A DNA stretch of 64,000 nucleotides, from contig NZ_JBHTCX010000011.1 of the NCBI RefSeq assembly GCF_042666875.1, forward strand, positions 124,001 to 188,000, read 5' to 3'. Under the pieces are notes generated by a model that worked only from the letters and a program-made list of their open reading frames with translations, was not told the DNA's origin and ran no database searches. The stretch's first letter is position 1. Each line of letters starts with the position of its first letter. Origin of the DNA: Brachybacterium sp042666875. Lineage in GTDB: Bacteria > Actinomycetota > Actinomycetes > Actinomycetales > Dermabacteraceae. Made by a program: the position numbers and the translations under genes. Positions 18,059 through 27,192 of the stretch are shown here, in pieces.

Positions 18059-19618
18059 ATGGATCTCGCCTTCAGACTCGTCGCCCTGGCCGTCTACTTC
18101 GCCGCGATGATCGGCATCGGCCTCTACGCCTTCCGCAAGACCCGCGGCGGTGAGGACTACATGCTCGGCGGGCGCCAGCTCCACCCGTTCGTCGCTGCTC
18201 TGTCCGCCGGCGCCTCGGACATGTCCGGCTGGCTGCTGCTGGGTCTGCCCGGAGCGCTCTACATGGGCGGGCTGGTCGAGGCGTGGATCGCCATCGGCCT
18301 CACCATCGGCGCCGGACTGAACTGGTTCTTCGTCGCCCCCAGGCTGCGGCAGTACACGCAGATCGCCGGCAACGCGATCACCGTGCCCAGCTTCTTCGGC
18401 AACCGGCTGCACGACCGCACGAACATCCTGAGGATCGCCGCGGGCCTGATCATCCTGGTCTTCTTCACCTTCTACGTCTCCTCCGGCATGGTCGCCGGCG
18501 GCGTGTTCTTCCAGTCGATGTTCGGCGGCCCGTACGTGACCGGCATGCTCATCGTCGGCGGCGTGACGGTGCTGTACACGCTGTTCGGCGGGTTCCTCGG
18601 CGCGACCTACACCGACGTCGTCCAGGGGCTGGTCATGCTGGTCTCGCTGCTGATCGTGCCGATCACCGCCATGTTCGCCGTCGGCGGGCCGGTGGCCATG
18701 TTCGAGTCGGTGCGCGAGGTCGACGCCGACTTCGCCAGCCTGACCGCCGGCGGCTCCGCCCTCGGCATCATCTCCGCTCTGGCCTGGGGCCTGGGCTACT
18801 TCGGCCAGCCCCACATCATCGTGCGCTTCATGGCGCTGCGCTCCTCCCGCGACGCCCGCTACGGGCTGGGCGTGGGAATGGTCTGGATGATCATCTGCGT
18901 GATCGGGGCCGTGTTCACCGCGCTCGCGGGCCTGGCCTACTTCCAGCAGAACGCCGACGCGGTCCTCACCGACGAGACCAACGGCGAATCCGTCTTCCTC
19001 GACCTCTCCCAGATCCTGTTCCACCCGATCGTGGCCGGTGTGCTGCTGGCCGCGGTGCTGGCGGCGATCATGTCCACCATCTCCTCGCAGCTGATCGTGA
19101 CCAGCTCCGCCCTCGTCGAGGATCTCGTCGGCGGTTTCGGCGCGAAGCTCGGGGACAAGGGCGCGCTGTGGGGCGGCCGCATCGGCGTGCTCGCCGTCTC
19201 CGTGGTCGCGATGCTGCTCGCCCTCGCCCCGGACAGCTCCGTGCTGGAACTGGTCTCCTTCGCCTGGGCCGGGTTCGGCGCGGCCTTCGGCCCGATCGTG
19301 CTGCTGGCCCTGTTCTGGCGCCGCCTGACCATGGCCGGCGCCGCGGTCGGCATGGTCTCCGGCGCCGCCGTCGCCTTCATCTGGGGCTGGTTCACGCCCG
19401 ATGTCGCATGGGGCCTGTTCGGCGACGAGCACCTCTACGAGATCATCCCCGGCTTCCTGATCTGCCTGGTCCTGGCGACCCTCGTCAGCCTGGTGACCCC
19501 GCAGCCGCCGGCGCTGGCCATGCGCGAGTTCGACGACACGGTCGAGACGGTGACCACCGGGGAGATCCCGGCCCACGCGGCCGACGGGGAGACCGGACGC
19601 CCCGCCTCGACCGTCTGA
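18059..19618 (+). CDS. putP: Sodium/proline symporter
   Basis: PutP imports proline with sodium. The 519-residue protein has about 13 hydrophobic spans and the solute:sodium symporter signatures GGRQLHPFVAALSAGASDMS near residue 40 and the long helix ISSQLIVTSSALVEDL near 345. The C-terminus after the last span is acidic and polar. No proline dehydrogenase is in the window; it may serve nutrition or, like the OpuC-type importer nearby, osmoprotection. Confidence 0.9.
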   Translation: MDLAFRLVALAVYFAAMIGIGLYAFRKTRGGEDYMLGGRQLHPFVAALSAGASDMSGWLLLGLPGALYMGGLVEAWIAIGLTIGAGLNWFFVAPRLRQYTQIAGNAITVPSFFGNRLHDRTNILRIAAGLIILVFFTFYVSSGMVAGGVFFQSMFGGPYVTGMLIVGGVTVLYTLFGGFLGATYTDVVQGLVMLVSLLIVPITAMFAVGGPVAMFESVREVDADFASLTAGGSALGIISALAWGLGYFGQPHIIVRFMALRSSRDARYGLGVGMVWMIICVIGAVFTALAGLAYFQQNADAVLTDETNGESVFLDLSQILFHPIVAGVLLAAVLAAIMSTISSQLIVTSSALVEDLVGGFGAKLGDKGALWGGRIGVLAVSVVAMLLALAPDSSVLELVSFAWAGFGAAFGPIVLLALFWRRLTMAGAAVGMVSGAAVAFIWGWFTPDVAWGLFGDEHLYEIIPGFLICLVLATLVSLVTPQPPALAMREFDDTVETVTTGEIPAHAADGETGRPASTV

Positions 19619-19654
19619 GAGGGCGGGTGCCCCGGTGCCGTCGGCGGCGCCGGC

Positions 19655-20503
19655 TCACTGCCCGAAGAGGCGATCCTCGGCGCCGCGCACCCCGGGCCGG
19701 ACCGCGAAGAGCGAGCCCGCCTGGAGGTCCTCGCCGTCGGGGACGTTCTCCCGGCTGGTGGTGATGTACAGCGTGCCGCGATCCGCACCGCCGAAGGTGC
19801 AGGCGGTGGTCTGGCGGGCATCGACCGTGACGCGCTCGGCGATGCCGCCGTGCTCGTCGAGACCCAGCACCGTGCCGGCACCGTTCATCGCCACCCAGAC
19901 CCTGCCCTCGGCGTCGAGCGTGAGCCCGTCGGGGTGGCCGTCCTGGCCGGTGAGGTCCGCGAAGGTCCGGCGGCCGGTCAGGCCCGCGTCGTCGGACCAG
20001 TCGAACAGGTCGACCCGCCCGGTGGGGGTGTCGACGTAGTAGGCGCAGCTGCCGTCGGCCGAGAAGGCCAGGCCGTTGGAGATCGTCAGTCCCGTCAGCA
20101 TCCGGCTGGTGGTGCCGTCGGGCAGCAGGCGCCACATGGCCGCCGCTCCCTCGCGGGCGTCGTAGGCCATGGAGCCGCACAGGAAGGAGCCGTCGGGGGC
20201 GACGGCGCCCTCATTCATGCGCACGTCCTCCTCCCACAGCGGGGGCAGGGGATCGATCGCTCCGTCGGCGTCCTCGAGGGCGAAGCCCTTCTCCAGGGCG
20301 AGCACGGCGCCGCCGCTGGCTGCCGGGCGCACGCAGGCCACGACGTTGCTCGGGGTGGGAATGCGGCGAACGGTGCCGGATTCGTCCAGGTGCATGACGT
20401 CGCCGGCGAGCATGTCGACCCACCGCAGTCCGCCCCAGCTGTTCGACCAGTACGGGCCTTCGGCGTGGTGGCAGATCGACTCGGTGATGCGTTCGGCGTG
20501 CAT
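19655..20503 (-). CDS. SMP-30/gluconolactonase-family lactonase
   Basis: This 282-residue six-bladed propeller hydrolyses sugar lactones in characterised relatives. The metal-binding residues fall in HHAEGPYW (Glu), LTISNGLAFS (Asn) and DGHPDGLTLD (Asp). GGAGG lies five bases before the ATG. It is last in a minus-strand set with GntR, cupin and FGGY kinase genes, suggesting a sugar-acid or aldonolactone pathway. The substrate cannot be read from sequence. Confidence 0.82.
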   Translation of the reverse strand: MHAERITESICHHAEGPYWSNSWGGLRWVDMLAGDVMHLDESGTVRRIPTPSNVVACVRPAASGGAVLALEKGFALEDADGAIDPLPPLWEEDVRMNEGAVAPDGSFLCGSMAYDAREGAAAMWRLLPDGTTSRMLTGLTISNGLAFSADGSCAYYVDTPTGRVDLFDWSDDAGLTGRRTFADLTGQDGHPDGLTLDAEGRVWVAMNGAGTVLGLDEHGGIAERVTVDARQTTACTFGGADRGTLYITTSRENVPDGEDLQAGSLFAVRPGVRGAEDRLFGQ

Positions 20504-20572
20504 GGGGCCTCCGTATGCCGGCGGTGCAGCGGTGGCTCCCTACGGTAGCCGCTGGGGAGGGTGAGCAGGGCG

Positions 20573-21319
20573 TCAGCTCTCCCGCGCAGCAGCGCGGCCG
20601 ACGGGGAGCTCCGAGCCGCGACAGATGCGCCGCCACAGCTCGAAGTGCTCCTCCATGGCCGCGGTGACCGCCTCCTTCCGCCGCGAGCGCAGGGCACGGG
20701 TGATCTCGAAGTGGACGGTATCGGTCTCGAAGCTCCGGGGGAGGTCGCCGTGGTTGCGCGCGATCTCCCGGCTGATGGCGATGCGACGACGTTCGAGCAG
20801 CAGGTCGTGCAGGGCCCGGTTCATGCCGTCGACGACATATGTCGTGATGGGGTTGGCGAAGATCCGCAGCAGTGACGTGTGGAAGGTGTGGTCCGCTGCC
20901 AGGCCGCCGGCGAAGTCCCGCGAGGAGGAGGCGTCGACCATGGCGCGCACCTGGTCCTCGAGGCCCTGGATCTGCTCGTCGGTGACGTGCTCGGTGATCT
21001 TCGGGGCGATCGCCACTTCGAGCGTCTCGCGAGCCTCGTTGATGTGCGAGACGGTCACGAGCCCGGCCCGCAGCATCATCTCGAAGCCGTTCCCGGAGCC
21101 CGCCCCCGGGGTGCCGGGGGAGACCAGCACATTGCCCGATCCCTGGACCTTCTGCAGGATGCCCAGCATCTGCAGGCCGGAGAGCTGCTCCCGCACCCGG
21201 GCGCGGGACATGCCGCTGAGCTCGGCGAGCCGGCGCTCGCTGGGGATGAGGAGACCGCGCTCGACCTCGACGCCCTCCCGCACGAGCATGTCGAGGAACT
21301 CCTGGACCCCGGGATCCAT
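20573..21319 (-). CDS. GntR/FadR-family transcriptional regulator
   Basis: This 248-residue regulator has an N-terminal winged helix (LLIPSERRLAELSGMSRARV) with the wing segment LQKVQGSGNVLVS. The C-terminal FCD ligand domain contains the metal-site pattern ADHTFHTSLL and a late histidine in EEHFELWRRI. FCD regulators commonly sense sugar acids or other small acids. It probably controls the lactonase and kinase beside it. A TATCAT -10 candidate lies on the minus strand at 21377-21382. Confidence 0.85.
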   Translation of the reverse strand: MDPGVQEFLDMLVREGVEVERGLLIPSERRLAELSGMSRARVREQLSGLQMLGILQKVQGSGNVLVSPGTPGAGSGNGFEMMLRAGLVTVSHINEARETLEVAIAPKITEHVTDEQIQGLEDQVRAMVDASSSRDFAGGLAADHTFHTSLLRIFANPITTYVVDGMNRALHDLLLERRRIAISREIARNHGDLPRSFETDTVHFEITRALRSRRKEAVTAAMEEHFELWRRICRGSELPVGRAAARES

Positions 21320-21501
21320 GTGACCTCCTTCGCCGCGCGCACCGGCTCGAGGGCCGGCGAGGATCTGTGACCTGCCATGATATCGGTCGGCCAGGGGCCC
21401 GCGGTGCCCGGTCCCCGGGCGCTCGTCTCGGGGGCCGGGCGGGAGCTCGGCAGCGCACGGCGTCGTCCCCGCCGGTGCTCACGGGACGCGGGAGGGCGCT
21501 C

Positions 21502-21828
21502 CTACTCCTCCAGCCACTCGGTGATGAACCGATCGCTGCTGTGGATGTGGATCCCGCTGTAGCCGCCGAGCGACTCGAAGCGGTGCGGGGTGTTCGCGGG
21601 CGCGACCAGCAGCTGCCCGGCGGACACCGTCACCTGGCGATCGGCCACCGTGAACACGGCTGACCCGGCCTGGACCACGAAGGTCTCGTCGTAGGGGTGG
21701 CGGTGCAGCCGGGGACCGAGCCCCCGGCCGAGATCACGTTCGACGATGATCGAGATGGAGGCGCCGTGATCCCGGCCCTCGAAGTTGCCGCTCGGCAGGT
21801 CTGCGAGGTCTATGGTCTCGATGCTCAT
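21502..21828 (-). CDS. Small cupin protein
   Basis: This 108-residue single-domain cupin carries RHPYDETFVVQAGSAVFTV (motif 1, with the H-P-x-D-E metal ligands) and PANTPHRFESLGG (motif 2 histidine). Such proteins bind a metal and act as small oxidases, isomerases or sensors; the function here is unknown. AAGGGGG precedes the start. The gene lies between the kinase (137 bp) and the GntR gene (182 bp) on the same strand. Confidence 0.8.
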   Translation of the reverse strand: MSIETIDLADLPSGNFEGRDHGASISIIVERDLGRGLGPRLHRHPYDETFVVQAGSAVFTVADRQVTVSAGQLLVAPANTPHRFESLGGYSGIHIHSSDRFITEWLEE

Positions 21829-21965
21829 GACAGCCCCCTTCGGCTCGCGCTCTCGACGCTAGCACCGGGGGCGCGGGTCGACAACGGATCCCGACGCGGC
21901 GGCCGAGAAGGCGAGCCGCCGGTGGACGGTCGGCGGCTGCCGCGGCCTGCTGCGGCACCGCGCGC

Positions 21966-23456
21966 TCACCCGTGCTGCTGGATCTCCGAGAGGGCGTGCG
22001 TGACGTCCCGCGTCGCGGGGTAGAGCTCGCGGTACATCCGGTACAGCTGGTCGTACCGGGCACCGGCGTCAGGATCGGGCACGCACACGTGATCGATCCC
22101 GTTCCAGGCACTGGTGTCGGAGCCGTGGGCGAGCTGCGCGGCGAGCATCGCCGTGCCGTAGGAGGCACCGACCGTGCGCCGCGGGATCTCCTGCGGCAGC
22201 CCGGTGACGTCGGAGACGATCTGCGGCCACAGCTCGTTGCGGATCCCGCCGCCGACGGCGACCATCCGCTCGATGACCACACCCGCCTCGCGCAGCGCCT
22301 CGAGATGATGGCGCACCCCGTACGCCGCCGCCTCGAGCGCCGCCCGGTAGAGGTCTCCGCGCGTGTGCGACAGCGTGAGCCCGGCGATCACGCCGCGGGC
22401 CGACGGGTCGTGCATGGGCGATCGCTCCCCGGCGAAGTAGGGCAGCATCAGCAGGCCGTTCGCGCCGACGCCGCTGGTGGCGGCCTCGTCGATCAGCGTG
22501 GCGAAGTCCGCCTCGCCGGTCAGCTCCCGCATCCAGGCGGTGATCGCGCCCGAGCTGGCCATCCCGCCGGAGAGGGTGAACGTCCCCGCGGAGGTGCCGG
22601 CGGTGACCCATAGGGTGCGGCTGGGAGCGGGCTCGTCGGTGATCGCGACCAGGAACGTCGTGGTGCCGTACATCAGCATCACGTCGCCGGGCGCGGTGGC
22701 GCCGACGCTGATCGCCTCCGCCCAGGCATCGACCGTGCCGGTGATGACGGGGATCCCGGGCGACAGGCCGGGCACCGCGCTCGCGGCAGCTGCGGTGACG
22801 GTGCCCGCGGCCTCGCCGGCCCACTGCAGCGGCGGCAGCTCCAGACCCGGCGCGACGTGATCCGACCAGGGCCGGTGCCAGTCCAGCGTCCCCGTGTCGT
22901 ACAGCGGGGTGACCATGCTGGCGCTGGCATGGTCCAGCACATATCGCCCGCTCAGGCGGAACGCCAGGTACGAGGCGGGCATGAAGAGTCTGGATGCCCG
23001 GGCGAAGTGCTCCGGCTCCTGCTCGGCGACCCAGCGGATCTTGGGGCCGGCGGCCTGCGCCGAGAGCACGCTGCCGCAGCGCCCGAAGATCTCCTGGTCG
23101 CCGAACCGTGCGGTGAGGTCGGCGATCTGCGCCTCCGCGCGGGTGTCGACCCCGTAGAGGATCGCGGGTCGCACCGGGTGTCCGTCGTCATCGGTCAGCA
23201 GGACGCACGGGCCCATCCCGGAGACGCCGACCGCCGTGATCCGGGCGTCCGCGGTCCCGGTGAGCTCGGCGGTCAGGGAGACGAACTCGTCCCACCAGAT
23301 CTCCGCGTCCATCTCCACGTGGCCGGGAGCGGGCCGATCCACCGCGTGCTCCCGTACCGCGCACGCCAGGATGGTGCCGTCGAGGGCCACCAGCACGCCC
23401 TTGGTGCTCGAGGTGCCGACGTCGATGCCGAGCACGGCCTCAGCGCGATCTGCCAT
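21966..23456 (-). CDS. FGGY-family carbohydrate kinase
   Basis: This 496-residue kinase begins VLGIDVGTSSTKGVLVALDG. It contains GVSGMGPCVLLTDDDG, the YGTTTFLVAITDEP loop and AVGGGIRNELWPQIVSDVTG near residue 400. It is closest in style to xylulokinase and gluconokinase/erythritol kinase EryA-like enzymes. It is divergent from the SorC regulator of the tetritol genes, but its same-strand partners are a lactonase and GntR regulator. Substrate therefore stays open: a pentulose, a sugar acid or a tetritol product. Confidence 0.85.
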   Translation of the reverse strand: MADRAEAVLGIDVGTSSTKGVLVALDGTILACAVREHAVDRPAPGHVEMDAEIWWDEFVSLTAELTGTADARITAVGVSGMGPCVLLTDDDGHPVRPAILYGVDTRAEAQIADLTARFGDQEIFGRCGSVLSAQAAGPKIRWVAEQEPEHFARASRLFMPASYLAFRLSGRYVLDHASASMVTPLYDTGTLDWHRPWSDHVAPGLELPPLQWAGEAAGTVTAAAASAVPGLSPGIPVITGTVDAWAEAISVGATAPGDVMLMYGTTTFLVAITDEPAPSRTLWVTAGTSAGTFTLSGGMASSGAITAWMRELTGEADFATLIDEAATSGVGANGLLMLPYFAGERSPMHDPSARGVIAGLTLSHTRGDLYRAALEAAAYGVRHHLEALREAGVVIERMVAVGGGIRNELWPQIVSDVTGLPQEIPRRTVGASYGTAMLAAQLAHGSDTSAWNGIDHVCVPDPDAGARYDQLYRMYRELYPATRDVTHALSEIQQHG

Positions 23457-23640
23457 CGGCGCGCCCTCTCCTCATCGTCACCTCGGTGTGCGGCAGCCCT
23501 CGCCGGGTCCGGCGGGGTGTGCCCATCCTGCCATTGTCGGCGCCGGGACCGAGCCGTGTGCACCCCTCGCCGAGGGGAGCTTCCACGCCGCCGACCAGGA
23601 GGGGTGGCGCCGCTGCGCCCGTCGGGCGATGGTCCGGCGG

Positions 23641-23672
23641 TTGCGTGAGGGGCCGTCGGACTCTATAGGATC
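23641..23672 (+). promoter_or_regulatory. Promoter of the SorC regulator
   Basis: TTGCGT (23641-23646) and TATAGG (23664-23669) are 17 bp apart. The -10 region CTATAGGATC is identical to that at 32667-32676 before the kinase lerK. The other 200 bp of this divergent gap show no additional signal. Confidence 0.5.
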
Positions 23673-23734
23673 AGCGCTCACGGACGACCCGTCCGCGGCT
23701 CGAAGGCGCCGACGCAGCGGTCGACGACAACGCG

Positions 23735-24706
23735 ATGACGGTGAATGAGGTGGACGTGCTCGAGAGCCATATGGATCTGCAGCTCCTGCACCGCGCCGCG
23801 TCCGCCTACTACGTCGAGAATCTTCGCCAGGCCGAGGTCGCCGAGAAGCTCGGCGTCTCCCGGCCCACCGTGAGCAAGCTGCTCAGCGAGGCGCGCCGGA
23901 TCGGGATGGTGCGTTTCGAGGTGCTCGACGTCCCCGAGGAGGACGTCACCGAGCTCGAGAGCCGCCTGCGGGCTCTGCTCGGGGTCGAACGGGTGCGGAT
24001 CGCGCCCGGCGACCAGGCGCAGCGCGACTACCGCGGTCTCGGTGACCAGCTGGGGGAGGAGCTGCGCCGTCTGGCGCTGCGCCGCGACGACGTCCTGCTG
24101 GTCTCCTCGGGCCGGACCACCCATGCCGTCAGCCGGATGGAGCTGCCCCAGCTCGCCGGGGTGGTCGTCGCCCCCACCGTCGGCGGCCAGCAGGAGTCCG
24201 ATCCCGCGTTCCAGACCAATGAGACGGTGCGGAACCTCGCCACCCGCACCGGGGCGCAGCCGCGATTCATCTTCGCCCCGGCCCTTCCGAGCCGGAGCCT
24301 GTGGCGGTCGCTGCAGGCGGACCCGAGCTTCGTGGAGATCATGGACCTGTGGGCGCGTGCCAGCGTGCTGGTCACCGGCATCGGAGCCCCGTACCTGGAA
24401 CGGGAGTCGCTGACCTCGGTGGTGCCGCGGGATGATCCCTCGCTGCGCAGCGCCGTCGGCGACATCTGCCTGCACTTCTTCGACGCCGACGGCGAGCCGG
24501 TCGTCTATCCCGGCTCCGATCTGCTGGTACGCCCGACGCTGGACCAGCTGCGACAGATCCCCACCTCGATCGCGCTGGCCGCGGGCCGCGGCAAGGCCGC
24601 CTCGATCCGGGCGGGCGCAAAGGCCGGGCTGTTCACGACGCTGATCACCGACGCCCCCACCGCAGAGCAGGTGCTGGCCGACTACGGGGACGCGGACCCG
24701 GCGTAG
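23735..24706 (+). CDS. SorC-family regulator of the tetritol locus
   Basis: This 323-residue regulator has a helix-turn-helix (RQAEVAEKLGVSRPTVSKLL) and a SorC sugar-phosphate-binding domain with MDLWARASVLVTGIG and AGRGKAASIRAGAKAG. A downstream in-frame ATG at 23771 is an alternative start. SorC proteins typically regulate adjacent polyol or sugar genes and are released by phosphorylated intermediates. It precedes eltD by 272 bp and likely binds the GAACATT-type operators at 24845 and 31089. It is only weakly similar to the SorC protein beside glpD. Confidence 0.85.
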   Translation: MTVNEVDVLESHMDLQLLHRAASAYYVENLRQAEVAEKLGVSRPTVSKLLSEARRIGMVRFEVLDVPEEDVTELESRLRALLGVERVRIAPGDQAQRDYRGLGDQLGEELRRLALRRDDVLLVSSGRTTHAVSRMELPQLAGVVVAPTVGGQQESDPAFQTNETVRNLATRTGAQPRFIFAPALPSRSLWRSLQADPSFVEIMDLWARASVLVTGIGAPYLERESLTSVVPRDDPSLRSAVGDICLHFFDADGEPVVYPGSDLLVRPTLDQLRQIPTSIALAAGRGKAASIRAGAKAGLFTTLITDAPTAEQVLADYGDADPA

Positions 24707-24844
24707 TCGCGGCCGGCCCCGAGGCGTCCCCGCGCGTCCGAGACGCCGTCGACTCCGAATCATCACCACCGTCACCGGGCTATTCAGGTGGGGCAGGTCC
24801 CCACGCCCGCCGCCCCATGCCCGCGGGCGCCGCGCGGTTCGAGG

Positions 24845-24888
24845 CGGAACATTTGTGCTTGACGAATGTGCGGGACGGTGCCTACGCT
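24845..24888 (+). promoter_or_regulatory. Promoter-operator of eltD, tetritol copy 1
   Basis: GAACATTTGTGCTTGACG begins at 24847. TTGACG (24859-24864) is a -35 box and TACGCT (24883-24888) a -10 box, 18 bp apart. The inverted arms GAACATT and AATGTGC bracket the -35. The first 21 bases are identical to those at 31087-31107. A leader of about 85 nt precedes the ATG. Confidence 0.75.
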
Positions 24889-24978
24889 CACACCGAGACG
24901 GGGCACACCGCAGAGCCGCACCCCGATCCGGCAGGCGCCATGACGGCGCCCGGAACGTATCGAAGGAGATGTGTCGAG

Positions 24979-26082
24979 ATGACCGAGACCCCCCAGCACG
25001 AGATCCCACGGACCATGCAGGCCGTGGTCATGCACGCCCCGGAGGACTACCGCCTCGAGGAGCTCGAGGTCCCGGAGCCGGGCGACGACGAGCTGCTGAT
25101 CCGCGTCGAGGCCGTCGGCGTCTGCGCGAGCGACCTGAAGTGCTACCACGGGGCCGCCAAGTTCTGGGGCGACGAGAACCGTGATCGCTGGGTCGATCCG
25201 GGCATCACGCCCGGTCACGAGCTCGTCGGCGAGGTCGTCTCCGGCTCGACCGAGGCGCTCGCCCAGCACGGCGTCCAGCTCGGTGACCGCATCGCCTGCG
25301 AGCAGATCGTGCCGTGCGGTGAGTGCATGTACTGCCAGCGCGGCTGGTACTGGATGTGCGGTCCGCACGACATGTTCGGCTTCAAGCACTTCAACGGCGC
25401 GATGGCCGAGTACATGCTGGTCCCGCCGCAGGCCCGCGCCCACCAGGTCTCCAAGGAGATCCCCGCCCACCACGCCGCCTTCTCCGAGCCGCTGTCCTGC
25501 TCGCTGCACGCCGTCGAGCGCGCCCAGCTCAGCTTCGACGACGTCGTCGTGGTCGCCGGCTGCGGGCCGATCGGGCTCGGCGCCATCATCGGCGCCGCCC
25601 ACAAGAACCCGAAGACGGTCATCGCCCTCGACTTCGACGAGCACAAGCTCGAGCTGGCGAGGAAGTGCGGCGCCGACCTCACCCTGAACCCGTCCACGAC
25701 GGACATCTACGAGGAGATCCGCGGCCTGACGGGCGGCTACGGGGCCGACGTGTACATCGAGTGCACCGGTCACCCCAGCGCGGTCGGCCAGGGCCTGAAC
25801 CTCCTGCGCAAGCTCGGCACCTACGTCGAGTACTCGGTGTTCAAGGAGGACGTGAAGGTCGACTGGTCGATCATCTCCGACGACAAGGAGCTCGACGTCC
25901 TCGGGGCTCACCTCGGCCCGAACTGCTGGCCCGCCGCGATCAAGATGATCGAATCCGGCGAGCTGCCCATGGACGAGATCTGCACCCACCAGTACGGCCT
26001 CGGTGAGGTCCAGACCGCCCTGGACCAGGTCGCCGATTCCGCCGGCGCCTCCGTCAAGGTCTCCATCCTGCCCGGTATCTGA
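24979..26082 (+). CDS. eltD: Erythritol/L-threitol dehydrogenase, zinc-dependent
   Basis: EltD oxidises erythritol (and L-threitol) to L-erythrulose with NAD. The 367-residue medium-chain dehydrogenase has the catalytic zinc ligands Cys49 (GVCASDLK) and His80-Glu81 (GHE). Four structural zinc cysteines sit in CGECMYCQRGWYWMC, and VVVAGCGPIGLGA binds the nucleotide. The segments YHGAAKFWGDEN and SIISDDKELDVLGAHLGP agree with my memory of the characterised mycobacterial EltD. AAGGAG precedes the ATG. The LerK and DerI genes downstream support the assignment. Confidence 0.85.
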   Translation: MTETPQHEIPRTMQAVVMHAPEDYRLEELEVPEPGDDELLIRVEAVGVCASDLKCYHGAAKFWGDENRDRWVDPGITPGHELVGEVVSGSTEALAQHGVQLGDRIACEQIVPCGECMYCQRGWYWMCGPHDMFGFKHFNGAMAEYMLVPPQARAHQVSKEIPAHHAAFSEPLSCSLHAVERAQLSFDDVVVVAGCGPIGLGAIIGAAHKNPKTVIALDFDEHKLELARKCGADLTLNPSTTDIYEEIRGLTGGYGADVYIECTGHPSAVGQGLNLLRKLGTYVEYSVFKEDVKVDWSIISDDKELDVLGAHLGPNCWPAAIKMIESGELPMDEICTHQYGLGEVQTALDQVADSAGASVKVSILPGI

Positions 26083-26098
26083 GCCGTCTGCGGACGGC
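26083..26098 (+). terminator. Hairpin directly after eltD
   Basis: GCCGTC (26083-26088), loop TGCG, GACGGC (26093-26098), starting at the base after the stop codon. There is no T-run. It may attenuate transcription so the transporter genes are made at a different level. Confidence 0.4.
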
Positions 26099-26520
26099 CT
26101 TCGCAGCCCGGGTGCGGCGCCGCCCCTCGTCGTCCCGCACCTGGGCCCCGTCTCTCGAGCCGGCGGTTCCCGTCCCGTGCACGCTGCCGTGCACAGCCGC
26201 GGTCTCCTATCCATCCGATCCGGCGGTGCGTTCCACCTGATCGCCCACATCGCCGGCCGAACGCACATCCGGCACCCCGTCGATGCTGACGGACGCGTAT
26301 CCGCTCCGTGCTCGGCCCGCAATGCACCAGCCGGAACACGGCACCACTCTCCACCGCACCAGCCACACCACCCTCCACGGCGCCAGCGGAGCACGGTGCC
26401 CGTCGCAGCACACGCACCCGCCGGTCATCCGGCGGCCGGACACCCACCGGCCGGGCCCCACCGGCTGACCACCCACCGGCCGGACACCCACCGGTCGGAG
26501 CTACCAGAGGAAGGCTCACC
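26099..26520 (+). other. Gene-free 420-bp C-rich stretch before the importer
   Basis: No credible gene is seen; open frames here are compositional. From about 26440 to 26506 the phrase CACCGGCCGG recurs in degenerate tandem form. GGAAGG at 26511-26516 serves as the ribosome site of the next gene. No consensus promoter was found, so the importer may be read from the eltD promoter. Confidence 0.5.
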
Positions 26521-27192
26521 ATGAGCACCGCATCCGCCGCGGCACCCAGCACCGGGCGCCCGGCATCGCCGAGGAAGCACACCGGCCGCTGGGTCGCGGC
26601 CACCCTGACCCTGATCGCCCTGCTCGTCGTCGTCCTGGGCACGAAAGTGGTGCCTCAGGGGGAGGAGTCCCAGGCCGCCGGACCGGAGGAGTTCGACAAG
26701 GCCACGTTCGGAGCCGAGGAGTTCCCGAAGGTCCAGGAGCAGATCACCGAGCGCGCCGTGGAGGCTCCCGAGCTGGCCGCCGCGATCGCCGAGGACCCAG
26801 ACGCCGCGGCCTCCGAGCACGGGGTCGAGGCCGCCGGGAACACCGTCTACTCCACGACCTTCACCGGCACCGTCGGCGAGGGCGAGGCCGGCATCTACGA
26901 GGTCGACGTCGAGGGTATGCCCCAGGACGTCACCGTGCGCATCCAGACCGGCCCGGCCATCAACGGCACCGACCTGCGCGATGCCACCGGCTCCTACGGC
27001 TTCGGCCAGTTCACCAACCAGATCGAGTACCAGGACGCCGGCGCCGCGTTGAACGATGAGGCGAAGAAGCAGGTCCTCGAGCCCGTGGACCCGACCTCGC
27101 TGCCGGGCGAGACGGTCACTGTCACCGGGGCCTTCACCGCGATCAACCCCGAGGGCTGGCTCGTCACCCCCGTCTCCCTGGAGGTCCAGTGA
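26521..27192 (+). CDS. DUF2291-family membrane-anchored protein
   Basis: This 223-residue protein has one N-terminal membrane segment (WVAATLTLIALLVVVLGTKV) and an exported domain. Conserved features include the FDKATFGAEEFPKVQEQI stretch and the ending PEGWLVTPVSLEVQ. It has no lipobox cysteine. DUF2291 genes recur immediately before RbsA/RbsC-type sugar importers; the role is unknown, perhaps an accessory to ligand delivery. Its stop overlaps the ATPase start by 4 bp, which ties it to the transporter. Confidence 0.78.
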   Translation: MSTASAAAPSTGRPASPRKHTGRWVAATLTLIALLVVVLGTKVVPQGEESQAAGPEEFDKATFGAEEFPKVQEQITERAVEAPELAAAIAEDPDAAASEHGVEAAGNTVYSTTFTGTVGEGEAGIYEVDVEGMPQDVTVRIQTGPAINGTDLRDATGSYGFGQFTNQIEYQDAGAALNDEAKKQVLEPVDPTSLPGETVTVTGAFTAINPEGWLVTPVSLEVQ

